Positions 25,155 through 32,151 of a DNA stretch of 37,671 nt are shown piece by piece. Numbering within the stretch: position 1 is the stretch's first letter; each line of letters starts with the position of its first letter. The position numbers were made by a program, and so were the translations under genes. The stretch is from Planctomycetia bacterium (GTDB lineage Bacteria; Planctomycetota; Planctomycetia; Pirellulales; UBA1268). The notes under the pieces were generated by a model. It was not told the DNA's origin. It saw nothing but the letters and a program-made list of their open reading frames with translations, and did not search any database. The DNA is taken from the NCBI GenBank assembly GCA_026401035.1, contig JAPLNR010000036.1:1-37671 (forward strand), given 5' to 3'.

Positions 25155-25370
25155 CGCCAACGTCCACTCCCGACTGCTCGAGGCGCTCGCGCAGGCGTCG
25201 CCAACACCGGCCGAAGAGTTGATCCGCGAACATCTCAACCCGCGGATCGTCGCCCTCTCGGCGGCGGCCGTGAAGGAATCGACCGAGCCGGAAGCGGTGA
25301 GCTTCACCGGTGGCAAGTCGAAGAGCCTGAAGCCGTCGGAGCCGGTATCGATCGTTGGTAAGTGGCAATC
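25155..25370 (+). pseudogene. Unidentified gene fragment after repeat B1
   Basis: One frame reads NVHSRLLEALAQASPTPAEE, then LIREHLNPRIVALSAAAVKE and SFTGGKSKSLKPSEPVSIVG without a start codon. It looks like the coding tail of a lost gene joined to the repeat. I do not recognise the family, and I cannot tell whether it was once continuous with the FG-GAP protein. Confidence 0.35.
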
Positions 25371-25478
25371 GCCCCGCCAATTACCCGAAACCAGTCGTTC
25401 ATACGTGGAAAGTCGGAGCGACGAGTCTCGAGGCCGCGACCGGTGGACACGGAGGAAGGCCGCAGGAAGAATAACGGG

Positions 25479-25982
25479 ATGAACGTGGACCTTATCCTGC
25501 GTATGTTCGGCGACCTTGGCGTCGAATACCTACTGATCGGCGGCATGAACTTTCTCCTTCGCCACGAGCCGGTGCTCACCTACGACATCGATCTCTGGAT
25601 TCGCGATACCCCCGAAAACCTCGTTCGCTGCGACACGGCCCTACAGAAACTTAACGCCGAATGGGGTGCGACGGAGCAGGAGTGGAGGCCGGTCGCCACA
25701 CAGCCGGGATGGCTGATCCGTCAATCGGTCTTCTGCCTCACAAGCCCCAGCGGGGCAATCGACATTTTTCGCACCGTGACCGGCCTTCCATCGTGGGAGG
25801 AATGCAACGCACGGGCCTATGCGGGCACGACCGCAGGAGCTGCCGCGTATCGGGGACTGTGCGACGAGGATATGCTCGCCTGTCAGCTAGCGCTCCCTGT
25901 AGAGCAGCGGCGACAATCCCGCATCGAGGCGTTGCGCCGGGTGGCGACCAACGACCTGAAGCAGGATGAGGCACCATCATGA
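25479..25982 (+). CDS. Nucleotidyltransferase-fold protein (AbiEii/MNT-like)
   Basis: 167 residues. VEYLLIGGMNFLLRHEPV, then TYDIDLWIRDTPENL, is the GG...D-x-D arrangement of minimal nucleotidyltransferases related to AbiEii/MNT toxins and to antibiotic nucleotidyltransferases; the two aspartates would bind metal. A third acid may be in SGAIDIFRTVTG. I chose ATG 25479, with AGGAAG nine bases upstream, rather than the longer open frame that begins in non-coding sequence. The stop overlaps the next small gene by four bases, so both should be made together. Substrate and biological role are unknown; toxin, antitoxin or house-cleaning roles are all possible. Confidence 0.75.
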   Translation: MNVDLILRMFGDLGVEYLLIGGMNFLLRHEPVLTYDIDLWIRDTPENLVRCDTALQKLNAEWGATEQEWRPVATQPGWLIRQSVFCLTSPSGAIDIFRTVTGLPSWEECNARAYAGTTAGAAAYRGLCDEDMLACQLALPVEQRRQSRIEALRRVATNDLKQDEAPS

Positions 25983-26185
25983 GCGACCGATCGACCCGTT
26001 CTGAATCGCCGCAACTTGACGACCTCGCCAAACGCGAACACGACCGCCGGGAGAGGGCATGGAGTCCCGCGGCCCGATGGCGGGCCATCCAGGAGACGAT
26101 CCGCTGGGCCGAGGCTCAGGTCGGCGCGAGGCGAAACACCGCTCGGGCCTGCATCGAGCAAGAGCGGCGACGCCAGCAGCGCTGA
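25979..26185 (+). CDS. Small charged partner of the nucleotidyltransferase
   Basis: 68 residues, very rich in Arg, Glu, Gln and Ala: LAKREHDRRERAWSPAARWR then IQETIRWAEAQVGARRNT and a basic end RRRQQR. It should be mainly alpha-helical and cytoplasmic. Its ATG overlaps the stop of the nucleotidyltransferase gene (ATGA), with GAGG eight bases upstream, which indicates translational coupling. Similar small genes trail this type of nucleotidyltransferase in planctomycetes as far as I recall, but I give no function. It could be an antitoxin-like or scaffold partner. Confidence 0.65.
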   Translation: MSDRSTRSESPQLDDLAKREHDRRERAWSPAARWRAIQETIRWAEAQVGARRNTARACIEQERRRQQR

Positions 26186-26188
26186 CGC

Positions 26189-26350
26189 TTATTTCTTGAC
26201 GGCCCATGCGCCGTTTGTGTCGGCCTGGCCGCGGGTGGAAAATTCCCGCGGCCGGATGCAGAGGACGATGCCGATCTGGTGCAGGCCGACGGCCCGCGAC
26301 CGGGTGGGCCCGAGATGAAAATCGGTGATCAGGCCATCCGCGTGAGCAGC
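26189..26350 (-). pseudogene. Unidentified gene tail
   Basis: A minus-strand frame reads HADGLITDFHLGPTRSRAVG, then LHQIGIVLCIRPREFSTRG and NGAWAVKK-stop, without a usable start. It is coding-like and lies in the roughly 290-base gap between the small partner gene and repeat A2. I do not recognise the family. Confidence 0.3.
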
Positions 26351-26440
26351 CGTGCATGGTGTTCGCTCATCGCCGTCTCGCCTCCGTGGTTGTCTTGTCG
26401 TCGCCCGCCGTTACGGGCAGGAGAACCCCCCGTGGACTCC

Positions 26441-26472
26441 GAAAAGAGCTGCGTCCCCTTTTTAAGCTCTTC
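26441..26472. repeat. Palindromic repeat family A, copy A2 (partial)
   Basis: GAAAAGAGCTGCGTCCCC, identical to the right arm of A1 and to A3, followed by a T run and AGCTCTT, so that AAGAGCT (26444-26450) and AGCTCTT (26465-26471) can pair. It lies four bases from the stop codon of the FAH-family gene. Confidence 0.7.
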
Positions 26473-26475
26473 CCG

Positions 26476-27327
26476 TTAGCTGTTCTTGCACTCGCCCCGC
26501 TGGCTGCCGAGGCCGTCAATCGCGAGCGTGACGACGTCTCCCGCCTTCAAAAACTCTGGCGGCTTGCGCCCCATGCCCACGCCCGGAGGCGTGCCCGTGA
26601 TGACCACGTCGCCCGCCTCGAGTTTCAGAAACTGGGAGAGGTAGTGGACGATGAACCAGACGTCGAAGATCATTTTCTGAGTGTTGCCCGTCTGGCGGCG
26701 AGTGCCGTTGACGTCGAGCGTGAGGCCGAGCCTCTGCGGATCAGGCACCTCGTCGACCGTCACGAGCCAGGGCCCGAGCGGCAGAAAATTCTCGCTCGAC
26801 TTTCCCTTGCTCCATTGCCCGCCATGCTCGATCTGGAAGGCTCGTTCCGACACGTCGTTGGCCACGCAGAATCCGGCCACAACGTCGCGGGCCGCTGCCG
26901 GCGAGTCGAGATAGCGGCAGTCGCGGCCGATGACGAGGCCGAGTTCCACCTCCCAGTCGGTCTTCTCACTACCGCGCGGAATGAGAATCGGATCGTTCGG
27001 ACCGCAGACGGCGCTCGTGGCCTTCATGAACAGGATCGGTTCAGACGGGATCTCCGCCCCCGTCTCCTTCGCATGGTCGGAGTAGTTGAGCCCAATCGCA
27101 AAGACGTTGCGGGGGCGGGCCACCGGCGCGCCGATGCGGGCGCCCGCGGGAGCGTCGGGGAGCGAATCGGCCCGCGCGGCGAGGCTGCGGAGCTTCTCGA
27201 TGCCACCGCCGGAAAAAAAAGCATGGTCGTAGTCGGAGACGTGGGCCGACACGTCTTTGATGACGCCGGCCGCGGTCACGATGCCGGGCTTCTCGGCGTC
27301 ACGCGGTCCAAACCGAACGAGCTTCAT
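26476..27327 (-). CDS. Fumarylacetoacetate hydrolase family protein
   Basis: 283 residues of the FAH/YcgM superfamily, cytoplasmic Mg-dependent hydrolases or decarboxylases of 2-keto acids. Visible features are VFAIGLNYSDHAKETG, PILFMKATSAVCGPND, the metal-binding E-x-E in DWEVELGLVIG, VANDVSERAFQIE, GQWSKGKSSENFLPLGPW and the catalytic-core VVITGTPPGVGMG near the C-terminus. The closest subgroup is probably 2,4-diketo-3-deoxy-L-fuconate hydrolase-like, which suits the UxaA genes 2 kb away in a sugar-acid pathway; this is inference. ATG 27327 has GGGA upstream. Repeat A2 begins just beyond the stop; the ending is close to the normal one. Confidence 0.9.
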   Translation of the reverse strand: MKLVRFGPRDAEKPGIVTAAGVIKDVSAHVSDYDHAFFSGGGIEKLRSLAARADSLPDAPAGARIGAPVARPRNVFAIGLNYSDHAKETGAEIPSEPILFMKATSAVCGPNDPILIPRGSEKTDWEVELGLVIGRDCRYLDSPAAARDVVAGFCVANDVSERAFQIEHGGQWSKGKSSENFLPLGPWLVTVDEVPDPQRLGLTLDVNGTRRQTGNTQKMIFDVWFIVHYLSQFLKLEAGDVVITGTPPGVGMGRKPPEFLKAGDVVTLAIDGLGSQRGECKNS

Positions 27328-27708
27328 GGTGCGATTCCCTTCAGGAACCAACGAGCTTTAGCAGGAGGAACGGGATGTGGAGCGGGCGGACTTCGCAAGG
27401 GCCGCAGTGGTCTCGAGTAATCTCAAGGTCTACGACAGCGCTGTTGATTTCACTCAATGGAATATACCGTGCCGCACAATGGGCCCTCGATGCTCGAACG
27501 GAAATAGCGGGCGATGCGGTTCGTCAATACGTGGTCGGCGGAGATGGTGTGTGAGATCAGACGGCTGCCGGGTTTCCACGCAGGGCGTTTTGATGAACGC
27601 CACAAGAAGCCGCCGGCAGACTCCGGGTGGAAGCGCAGGATGGTTGACCATTCCTATGAGGAACCCCCTCCATCGACTCGTTCTTCCTCCTCACATCCCG
27701 GTGCCGCA
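27328..27708. other. Gap between FAH gene and the chimeric ORF
   Basis: About 380 bases. It must contain the FAH gene's promoter on the minus strand. Plus-strand open frames here are Arg/Ser-rich and show no family features. No repeat or RNA is evident. Confidence 0.4.
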
Positions 27709-28257
27709 ATGCCCCACATGCTTGTCGGCATATGTGCCGCCCTCGTCGCGGCCTGCTTCGCGTTCACTGCGTTTGCCGCTGACGTCCACCTCTCGCAGAC
27801 AGGCAGCGACGCGGCCGACGGTTCCCGTGAAACCCCGGTCGAGATCCTGGTGGCCGACGGGCGGTACGAACGTTCCCAGCCGGCCGCGATCGCGATCGAC
27901 GCCGATCACCCACGGGCGAAAATCATTCCGGACGTGTTCCACATGCACATCACCCACTCCGGCTTCACGGGACTCAAGCACCTGCCCGGTGATTTCTTCG
28001 CCATCTTCCAGTTCAACGCCGCCCCCGCCGCGCCGGCGATCGACCAGCTCAAGGACGAGCACCGCGTCTTCCCGGGTGACGGCATCCTCCCGCTGGCCGA
28101 CATCCTTCGCGACCTGCTGGCAACCGGCTACGCGGACTGCATCTCGCTCGAGCTCTACAACCCCGAATACTGGAAGCGCGACCTCGAGGGCGTCGCCCGC
28201 GAGGGCCGCGAGAAGACGCTCAAGGTCATCGCGCAAGCCACGACCGGAAAAAGGTGA
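27709..28257 (+). pseudogene. Chimeric ORF: beta-helix N-terminus fused to sugar isomerase/epimerase C-terminus
   Basis: An in-frame composite of about 182 residues. The first part is a signal peptide (MLVGICAALVAACFAFTAFA) and the start of a secreted parallel beta-helix protein (DVHLSQTGSDAADGSRETP, then VEILVADGRYERSQPA); the usual stretch between those two pieces is missing. From about 27883 it becomes the C-terminal third of a cytoplasmic xylose-isomerase-like TIM-barrel protein: DHPRAKIIPDVFHMHI, FFAIFQFNAAP, DEHRVFPGDGILPL, GYADCISLELYNPEYWKRDL and GREKTLKVIA. A signal peptide on half a TIM barrel cannot make a working enzyme. The end runs into repeat B2, which supplies the last codons and the stop. 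I judge it a decayed fusion. Confidence 0.75.
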
Positions 28258-28315
28258 CAGCCACCAAATCTGGGTAATTTGGCAGCCTCCCCAAATGAGG
28301 TGGCTGTCACCTTTT
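28248..28315. repeat. Palindromic repeat family B, copy B2
   Basis: Arms AAAAGGTGACAGCCACC (28249-28265) and GGTGGCTGTCACCTTTT (28299-28315) are perfect 17-base inverses around a 33-base loop. An inner CCAAAT/ATTTGG pair gives a second stem. It sits between the isomerase fragment and the aldolase fragment and encodes the stop codon of the chimeric ORF. Confidence 0.85.
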
Positions 28316-28353
28316 CTTGCTCGGCCGCGACCACGATGCCGATGGCGGCCAGC

Positions 28354-28734
28354 GCCCTCGACGTGTTTCGCGGACTCGTGGCGGAGGCGGCAACGAAGCT
28401 GCCCGACATGGTGCTCGACGCCGGCCCGGGAACCATCACCGCAATGATCCGCGCTCACACACTCGGCGCTTCCGTCATCAAGGTATTTCCGGCCGACACG
28501 CTCGGCGGGCCGGCCCTCATCAAGAGCGTGCGCGGCCCGTGCGCGTGGCTCACACTGATCCCGTCCAGCGGTGTGACGCTCGACGAGGCCAACCTGAAAG
28601 CCTGGTTTGCGGCGGGCGTGCATTGCGTGGGCATGGGATCGCATCTGGTCGATGCGAAAACGCTGGCCGAGGGGCGGTTCGCCGAACTTGCCGATCGTGC
28701 GCGAACCCTCGTCACCATGCTGGCGAAGGCCTGA
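28354..28734 (+). pseudogene. KDPG/KHG aldolase remnant with internal in-frame gap
   Basis: From ALDVFRGLVAEAATKLPDMV onward the frame matches 2-dehydro-3-deoxy-phosphogluconate / 4-hydroxy-2-oxoglutarate aldolases. About 45 residues are missing between PDMVLDAG and PGTITAMIRAHTLGA, where family members carry strands that include the catalytic-site sequence ending PGCGT. The rest, VIKVFPADTLGGPALIKSVR, GPCAWLTLIPSSGV and WFAAGVHCVGMGSHLV, is well preserved and keeps the Schiff-base lysine in KVFPA. The N-terminal 40-45 residues are also lost, replaced by sequence after repeat B2. An incomplete barrel should be inactive. It probably belonged to the same sugar-acid pathway as the FAH and UxaA genes. 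Confidence 0.8.
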
Positions 28735-28805
28735 CGCCGGCAAGAGCCTTGCCGTCGGCGCCGCCGAGATCGTCGCGCTCGCCCGAATCTTCCGAGGAAT
28801 CCGAA

Positions 28806-28990
28806 CCGATATTTGCAGTCGATGCGCACCTCGCTTTCTCGATGAACGCGATGAAGTGGAACCGCGTCCTGCGGATCCCCCCCGCCCAACTCAACGCCCG
28901 CGAGCGGGCCCGCGGCCTCACCGACAAGCCCGACCGCGGCGACGCCGTCTTCTCGTTTCCCGGCCTCAGGCGCGGCCACATCGGCCTCGT
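28806..28990 (+). pseudogene. Membrane dipeptidase (peptidase M19) N-terminal fragment
   Basis: The frame PIFAVDAHLAFSMNAMKWNR, then ARERARGLTDKPDRGDAVFS and PGLRRGHIGLV matches the first 60 residues of M19 dipeptidases, where D-x-H in VDAHL would bind zinc (here DAH is kept, but the following D is changed to A). No start codon sits at the proper place. After GLV the match ends and the opposite strand encodes a different gene piece. It is a fragment, not a gene. Confidence 0.65.
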
Positions 28991-29133
28991 CGACCTTCGC
29001 CACGGTCAGCCCGCCCGCCTCGGCTGCCAACTGCAGCTTCGCGATTTCGATGCGCTTGTGGGTCTTCGTATGGGGCCGCACGGTGATCCCGTGCGACGCC
29101 GCGTAGGTCGCCAGCCGCTCGATATTGCGCCGC
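28990..29133 (-). pseudogene. D-threonine aldolase/alanine racemase-like N-terminal fragment
   Basis: On the minus strand, NIERLATYAASHGITVRPHT, then KTHKRIEIAKLQLAAEAGG and LTVAKVDEADV match the N-terminal part of D-TA-family PLP enzymes, where the RPH.KTHK motif holds the PLP lysine. The upstream end runs in frame into repeat A3, which replaces the normal first 20 or so residues; the downstream end meets the M19 fragment in head-to-head orientation. It cannot be functional. Confidence 0.65.
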
Positions 29134-29155
29134 GAAAAGAGCTGCGTCCCCTTTT
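29134..29155. repeat. Palindromic repeat family A, copy A3 (single arm)
   Basis: GAAAAGAGCTGCGTCCC followed by CTTTTC, identical to the right arm of A1 and to A2. It lies at the broken end of the D-TA-like fragment and 26 bases before the UxaA N-domain start codon. Confidence 0.75.
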
Positions 29156-29181
29156 CTTCTCGAGCGTGTATGCTCCGCCGT

Positions 29182-29484
29182 ATGCACGTGATCCACCTCT
29201 CGCCGCTCGACAACATCGTCGTCCTGACCCGCAGCGTGCAGGCGGGGGACGCCATCGATCTCGATGGCCGCCCGGTCTTCATGCAGCAGCCCCTCGGCCT
29301 GGGCCATAAACTCGCCCTTCGGCGGATCGCCGCCAGCGAGAAGATCCTGAAATACGGCGTGCCCATCGGCTCGGCCACCCGCGACATCGAGCCGGGCGAG
29401 CACGTCCACCTCCACAACATGCAAAGCGACTACCTGCCGACCTACACGCTCGACGAGACCCGGCTCTTCACGGGGGCACGATGA
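29182..29484 (+). CDS. UxaA-family hydrolase, N-terminal SAF-domain subunit
   Basis: 100 residues forming the small SAF domain of altronate/galactarate dehydratase-like (UxaA) enzymes: HVIHLSPLDNIVVLTRSVQA, LGHKLALRRIAASEKILKYG and PIGSATRDIEPGEHVHLHNM, with a conserved histidine in GHK and in HVHLHN. In this layout the SAF domain and the catalytic domain are separate genes that must pair. The stop overlaps the start of the catalytic gene by four bases. The start is uncertain: ATG 29182 begins the conserved part, another ATG lies 12 bases upstream, and neither has a good ribosome site. Repeat A3 lies immediately upstream, so the native leader may have been replaced. Confidence 0.88.
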   Translation: MHVIHLSPLDNIVVLTRSVQAGDAIDLDGRPVFMQQPLGLGHKLALRRIAASEKILKYGVPIGSATRDIEPGEHVHLHNMQSDYLPTYTLDETRLFTGAR

Positions 29485-30689
29485 GTCTCATCAGAACCGA
29501 CGCCTTCCTGCGATCCGACGGCCGCAAGGGGATCCGCAACACCGTCGTGGTGGTTTACCTCGTCGAGTGCGCCCACCACGTGGCCCGCGAGATCCAACTG
29601 CCCTTCCGCGAGACCGACGTGCATCTCATCGGCTTCGGCGGCTGCTATCCCAACAACTACTCGTTTCGGATGCTCGAGGCGCTCTGCACGCACCCCAACG
29701 TGGGCGCAGCGCTGCTCGTCTCGCTCGGCTGCGAAGGCTTCAACCGCCGCGGCCTCCTCCAGGCGATCCGCGACAGCGGCCGCCCCGCCGAAACGCTCGT
29801 GATCCAGGAGACCGGCGGCACGCGGTCGACGATCGAGCGGGGCCGGGAGTGGGTGCGCGCGGCAAAGCTGCAGCTCGAGAGCACGCCCCGCGGGCCTCTT
29901 GCCGCCCACGAACTCGTTGTCGGCACCGTCTGCGGCGGCAGCGACGGCACGAGCGGCATCACGGCCAACCCCGGCATCGGCCGGGCGTTCGACCGGCTCG
30001 TGGCCGAAGGGGCCGTGTGCATCTTCGAGGAGACGGGCGAACTCATCGGCTGTGAGCAGATCATGGCCGCCCGCGCCGCCACGCCCGAGCTCAGCAAGAT
30101 CCTGCTCGGCGCGGTGGCGAAGGCGGCCCGGTATTACAGCGTGCTCGGCCACGGAAGCTTCGCCCCGGGCAACGCCGACGGCGGCCTCACCACGCAGGAA
30201 GAGAAAAGCATGGGGGCGTATTCCAAGAGCGGCTCCGCCAACATCTCCGGCCTCATCAAGCCGGGCGACGTGCCGCGGGCGGGCGGCCTCTACCTGCTCG
30301 ACGTCGTACCCGACGGCGACGTGCGATTCGGCTTCCCAAACATCAACGACAACGCCGAGATCGCGGAACTCATCGCCTGCGGGTCGCATGTCACGCTCTT
30401 CTCCACCGGCCGCGGGTCGGTCGTGGGCTCGGCGATCTCGCCGGTGATCAAGGTCTGCGCAAATCCAGAAACCTACCGCAACCTCCGCGACGACATGGAT
30501 ATCGACGCCGGCCGGATCCTCGAAGGCCGGGGCACGCTCGACGAGGTGGGTGCGGAAATCCACCGCCTTACGCTGGCCGTGGCGGCGGGCGAGAAGACGG
30601 CCTCCGAGGCGCTCGGCCACCAGGAATTCGTGCTCGGCTACAAGAGCTTCGAGCCGATCGGCCCGGCCTGCCACCCGAGCTACGCCTGA
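29481..30689 (+). CDS. UxaA-family sugar-acid dehydratase, catalytic subunit
   Basis: 402 residues matching the C-terminal catalytic domain of altronate dehydratase-like (UxaA) enzymes, which remove water from sugar acids to give 2-keto-3-deoxy acids. The start FLRSDGRKGIRNTVVVVYLV is typical. Cysteines in GFGGCYPNN, SLGCEG, VGTVCGGSDGTSGITANP and IGCEQ are in the positions used for the metal or Fe-S centre in this family. ATG 29481 overlaps the SAF-subunit stop. With the FAH-family hydrolase and the KDPG-aldolase remnant nearby, a sugar-acid degradation pathway is likely; the exact sugar (altronate, fuconate or other) cannot be set from sequence. Confidence 0.92.
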   Translation: MSLIRTDAFLRSDGRKGIRNTVVVVYLVECAHHVAREIQLPFRETDVHLIGFGGCYPNNYSFRMLEALCTHPNVGAALLVSLGCEGFNRRGLLQAIRDSGRPAETLVIQETGGTRSTIERGREWVRAAKLQLESTPRGPLAAHELVVGTVCGGSDGTSGITANPGIGRAFDRLVAEGAVCIFEETGELIGCEQIMAARAATPELSKILLGAVAKAARYYSVLGHGSFAPGNADGGLTTQEEKSMGAYSKSGSANISGLIKPGDVPRAGGLYLLDVVPDGDVRFGFPNINDNAEIAELIACGSHVTLFSTGRGSVVGSAISPVIKVCANPETYRNLRDDMDIDAGRILEGRGTLDEVGAEIHRLTLAVAAGEKTASEALGHQEFVLGYKSFEPIGPACHPSYA

Positions 30690-30832
30690 CCGAGGCGATC
30701 GCCAGGAATCCGAGCGAAGCCCCCCGATCCCGTGCGTTGAAAATCGCAGACGTGGTGGTTTTCCTAAACTTTAGAAACTATCCGGTCGATGGAATAATCG
30801 GCACAATTACCACAGTTTTCCAAGGAGCGGTG

Positions 30833-31735
30833 ATGAGCAGACTCTCCTCAGTTGTGCGGCGGCTCTCCCGGCAAGGCCGGGATCATAAGCCGTCGCATTC
30901 TGCGCAAGACACTCTGTTCGATGCCGTCAAAAGATCGCATCTGCCACAAAGCACGTTGTTTTTCACCCACCACAAATGTGCGAGCACGTTCGTCAATCGA
31001 CTGCTGTCACGCGTCGAGGGCCGCTATGGAGGGATGCAGGCGGTAGACTACGAAGGCTGTCTGTGGGATCACATCGCACGACTGGATGTCCCACAGCCCG
31101 TCACGCTCCTTCAGGTTTTAGAGACCTTCGAGGACGACCTCTTTCGGACACGCGGCTTCGTCTACGGTCCCCTTCGCGCACCTTTCTCGATCGCACGAGA
31201 CCAGCGTTTCAACCGTATTGTTTTTATTCGTGATCCGCGCGACACGCTCGTTTCAATGTACTACTCCCTGGGCTGGACCCATCCAGTGCCGCCCGCCCCA
31301 GAGCAGGCCGAGCCGTTTCTCGCGCTTCGCGCCGAAGCACAGCGATCGACCATCGATGAGTTTGCGATCGTTCATGCTCACTCATGGCTTAAGCCATTGC
31401 TGGCAAACTATCGTGAAATGATTGCCGACGCGAATGGCCAGGTTGCTGTTTTCCATTACGAAGATCTCATCGCCCGACCAGATGCCACCGTTTCTTCGAT
31501 GCTAGCCGTGATTTCCGGGGGCGCGACCGGCGGACCGACAGTCGAATCGATCCTCAAAGGTGAAACATTCGTCCGAACGACCAAGAACGATCATCACCAT
31601 CAACGCAGCGGCGCGGCGGGCCAATACGTCAAAGAACTCAACCACTGGACGATCGCGCAGCTCAACAAGCTTTTCCAAGAAGACTTGGAATTCTTTTGCG
31701 GTTCGGAGTCTGGGCACCTACGTCGCGCGGCGTGA
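30833..31735 (+). CDS. Sulfotransferase-domain protein
   Basis: 300 residues. LFFTHHKCASTFVNRLL near residue 44 is the 5'-phosphosulfate-binding loop of PAPS sulfotransferases and IVFIRDPRDTLVSMYYS near 130 is the 3'-phosphate loop. VFHYEDLIARPD and a C-terminal KLFQEDLEFF also fit the fold. It transfers sulfate to a glycan or small acceptor; which one is unknown. The start ATG has AAGGAG five bases upstream. The 140-base region ahead is AT-rich compared with the surroundings and the gene has a more mixed codon use, so it may have been acquired separately. A FAH/UxaA operon ends 143 bases upstream. Confidence 0.88.
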   Translation: MSRLSSVVRRLSRQGRDHKPSHSAQDTLFDAVKRSHLPQSTLFFTHHKCASTFVNRLLSRVEGRYGGMQAVDYEGCLWDHIARLDVPQPVTLLQVLETFEDDLFRTRGFVYGPLRAPFSIARDQRFNRIVFIRDPRDTLVSMYYSLGWTHPVPPAPEQAEPFLALRAEAQRSTIDEFAIVHAHSWLKPLLANYREMIADANGQVAVFHYEDLIARPDATVSSMLAVISGGATGGPTVESILKGETFVRTTKNDHHHQRSGAAGQYVKELNHWTIAQLNKLFQEDLEFFCGSESGHLRRAA

Positions 31736-32151
31736 TACAGCAGGCATCGCGAGCGGCGATAGCGGCAGCGGCTCGGGGCGGCGGACTCGGCAGCGAGATC
31801 GATCCCGCGGTGTTCGGCAAGGAAACCACCGAGCCGTTTCGCAACGTGCGCGGCAGGGCAGATTGCCGTCGGGCCCCCGCTTGCGTGCGGGCCGGACATT
31901 GATGACCATGTGATGGGATGTTCGCTGCTGGTGCCGCTACGCCATCGTGCGCAGCCACACCAAGACCCCGTCGGGCAACGTCTATGTGTGCACAAAACCG
32001 ATTCGTGCCTATGCCCGGCAGTCACTGATTCTCGATCTGCTGATCGTGGTGGCGTTGTCGTTGTTGTACTGGTGGGGTCAATTGCCAGGACAATAAGCCG
32101 GCCACTGAGAGCGGCGTGCGGCTTGTGACCGAAGTTTAGACAAGGGAGCAT
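31736..32151 (+). other. Gap with decayed coding fragments
   Basis: 416 bases between the sulfotransferase and DUF2252 genes. Two plus-strand frames read like protein without start codons: LGSEIDPAVFGKETTEPFRN near 31790, and YAIVRSHTKTPSGNVYVCTK, then a membrane-like RQSLILDLLIVVALSLLYWW ending GQLPGQ-stop at about 32093. I recognise no family. They may be remains of a deleted gene and a lost small membrane protein. Confidence 0.35.

Noticed and set aside
27377..28447. Plus-strand 356-codon frame through the chimeric ORF region
   Set aside because: It is a Ser/Arg/Pro-rich shifted frame that runs through repeat B2; the recognisable homology is in the other frames.
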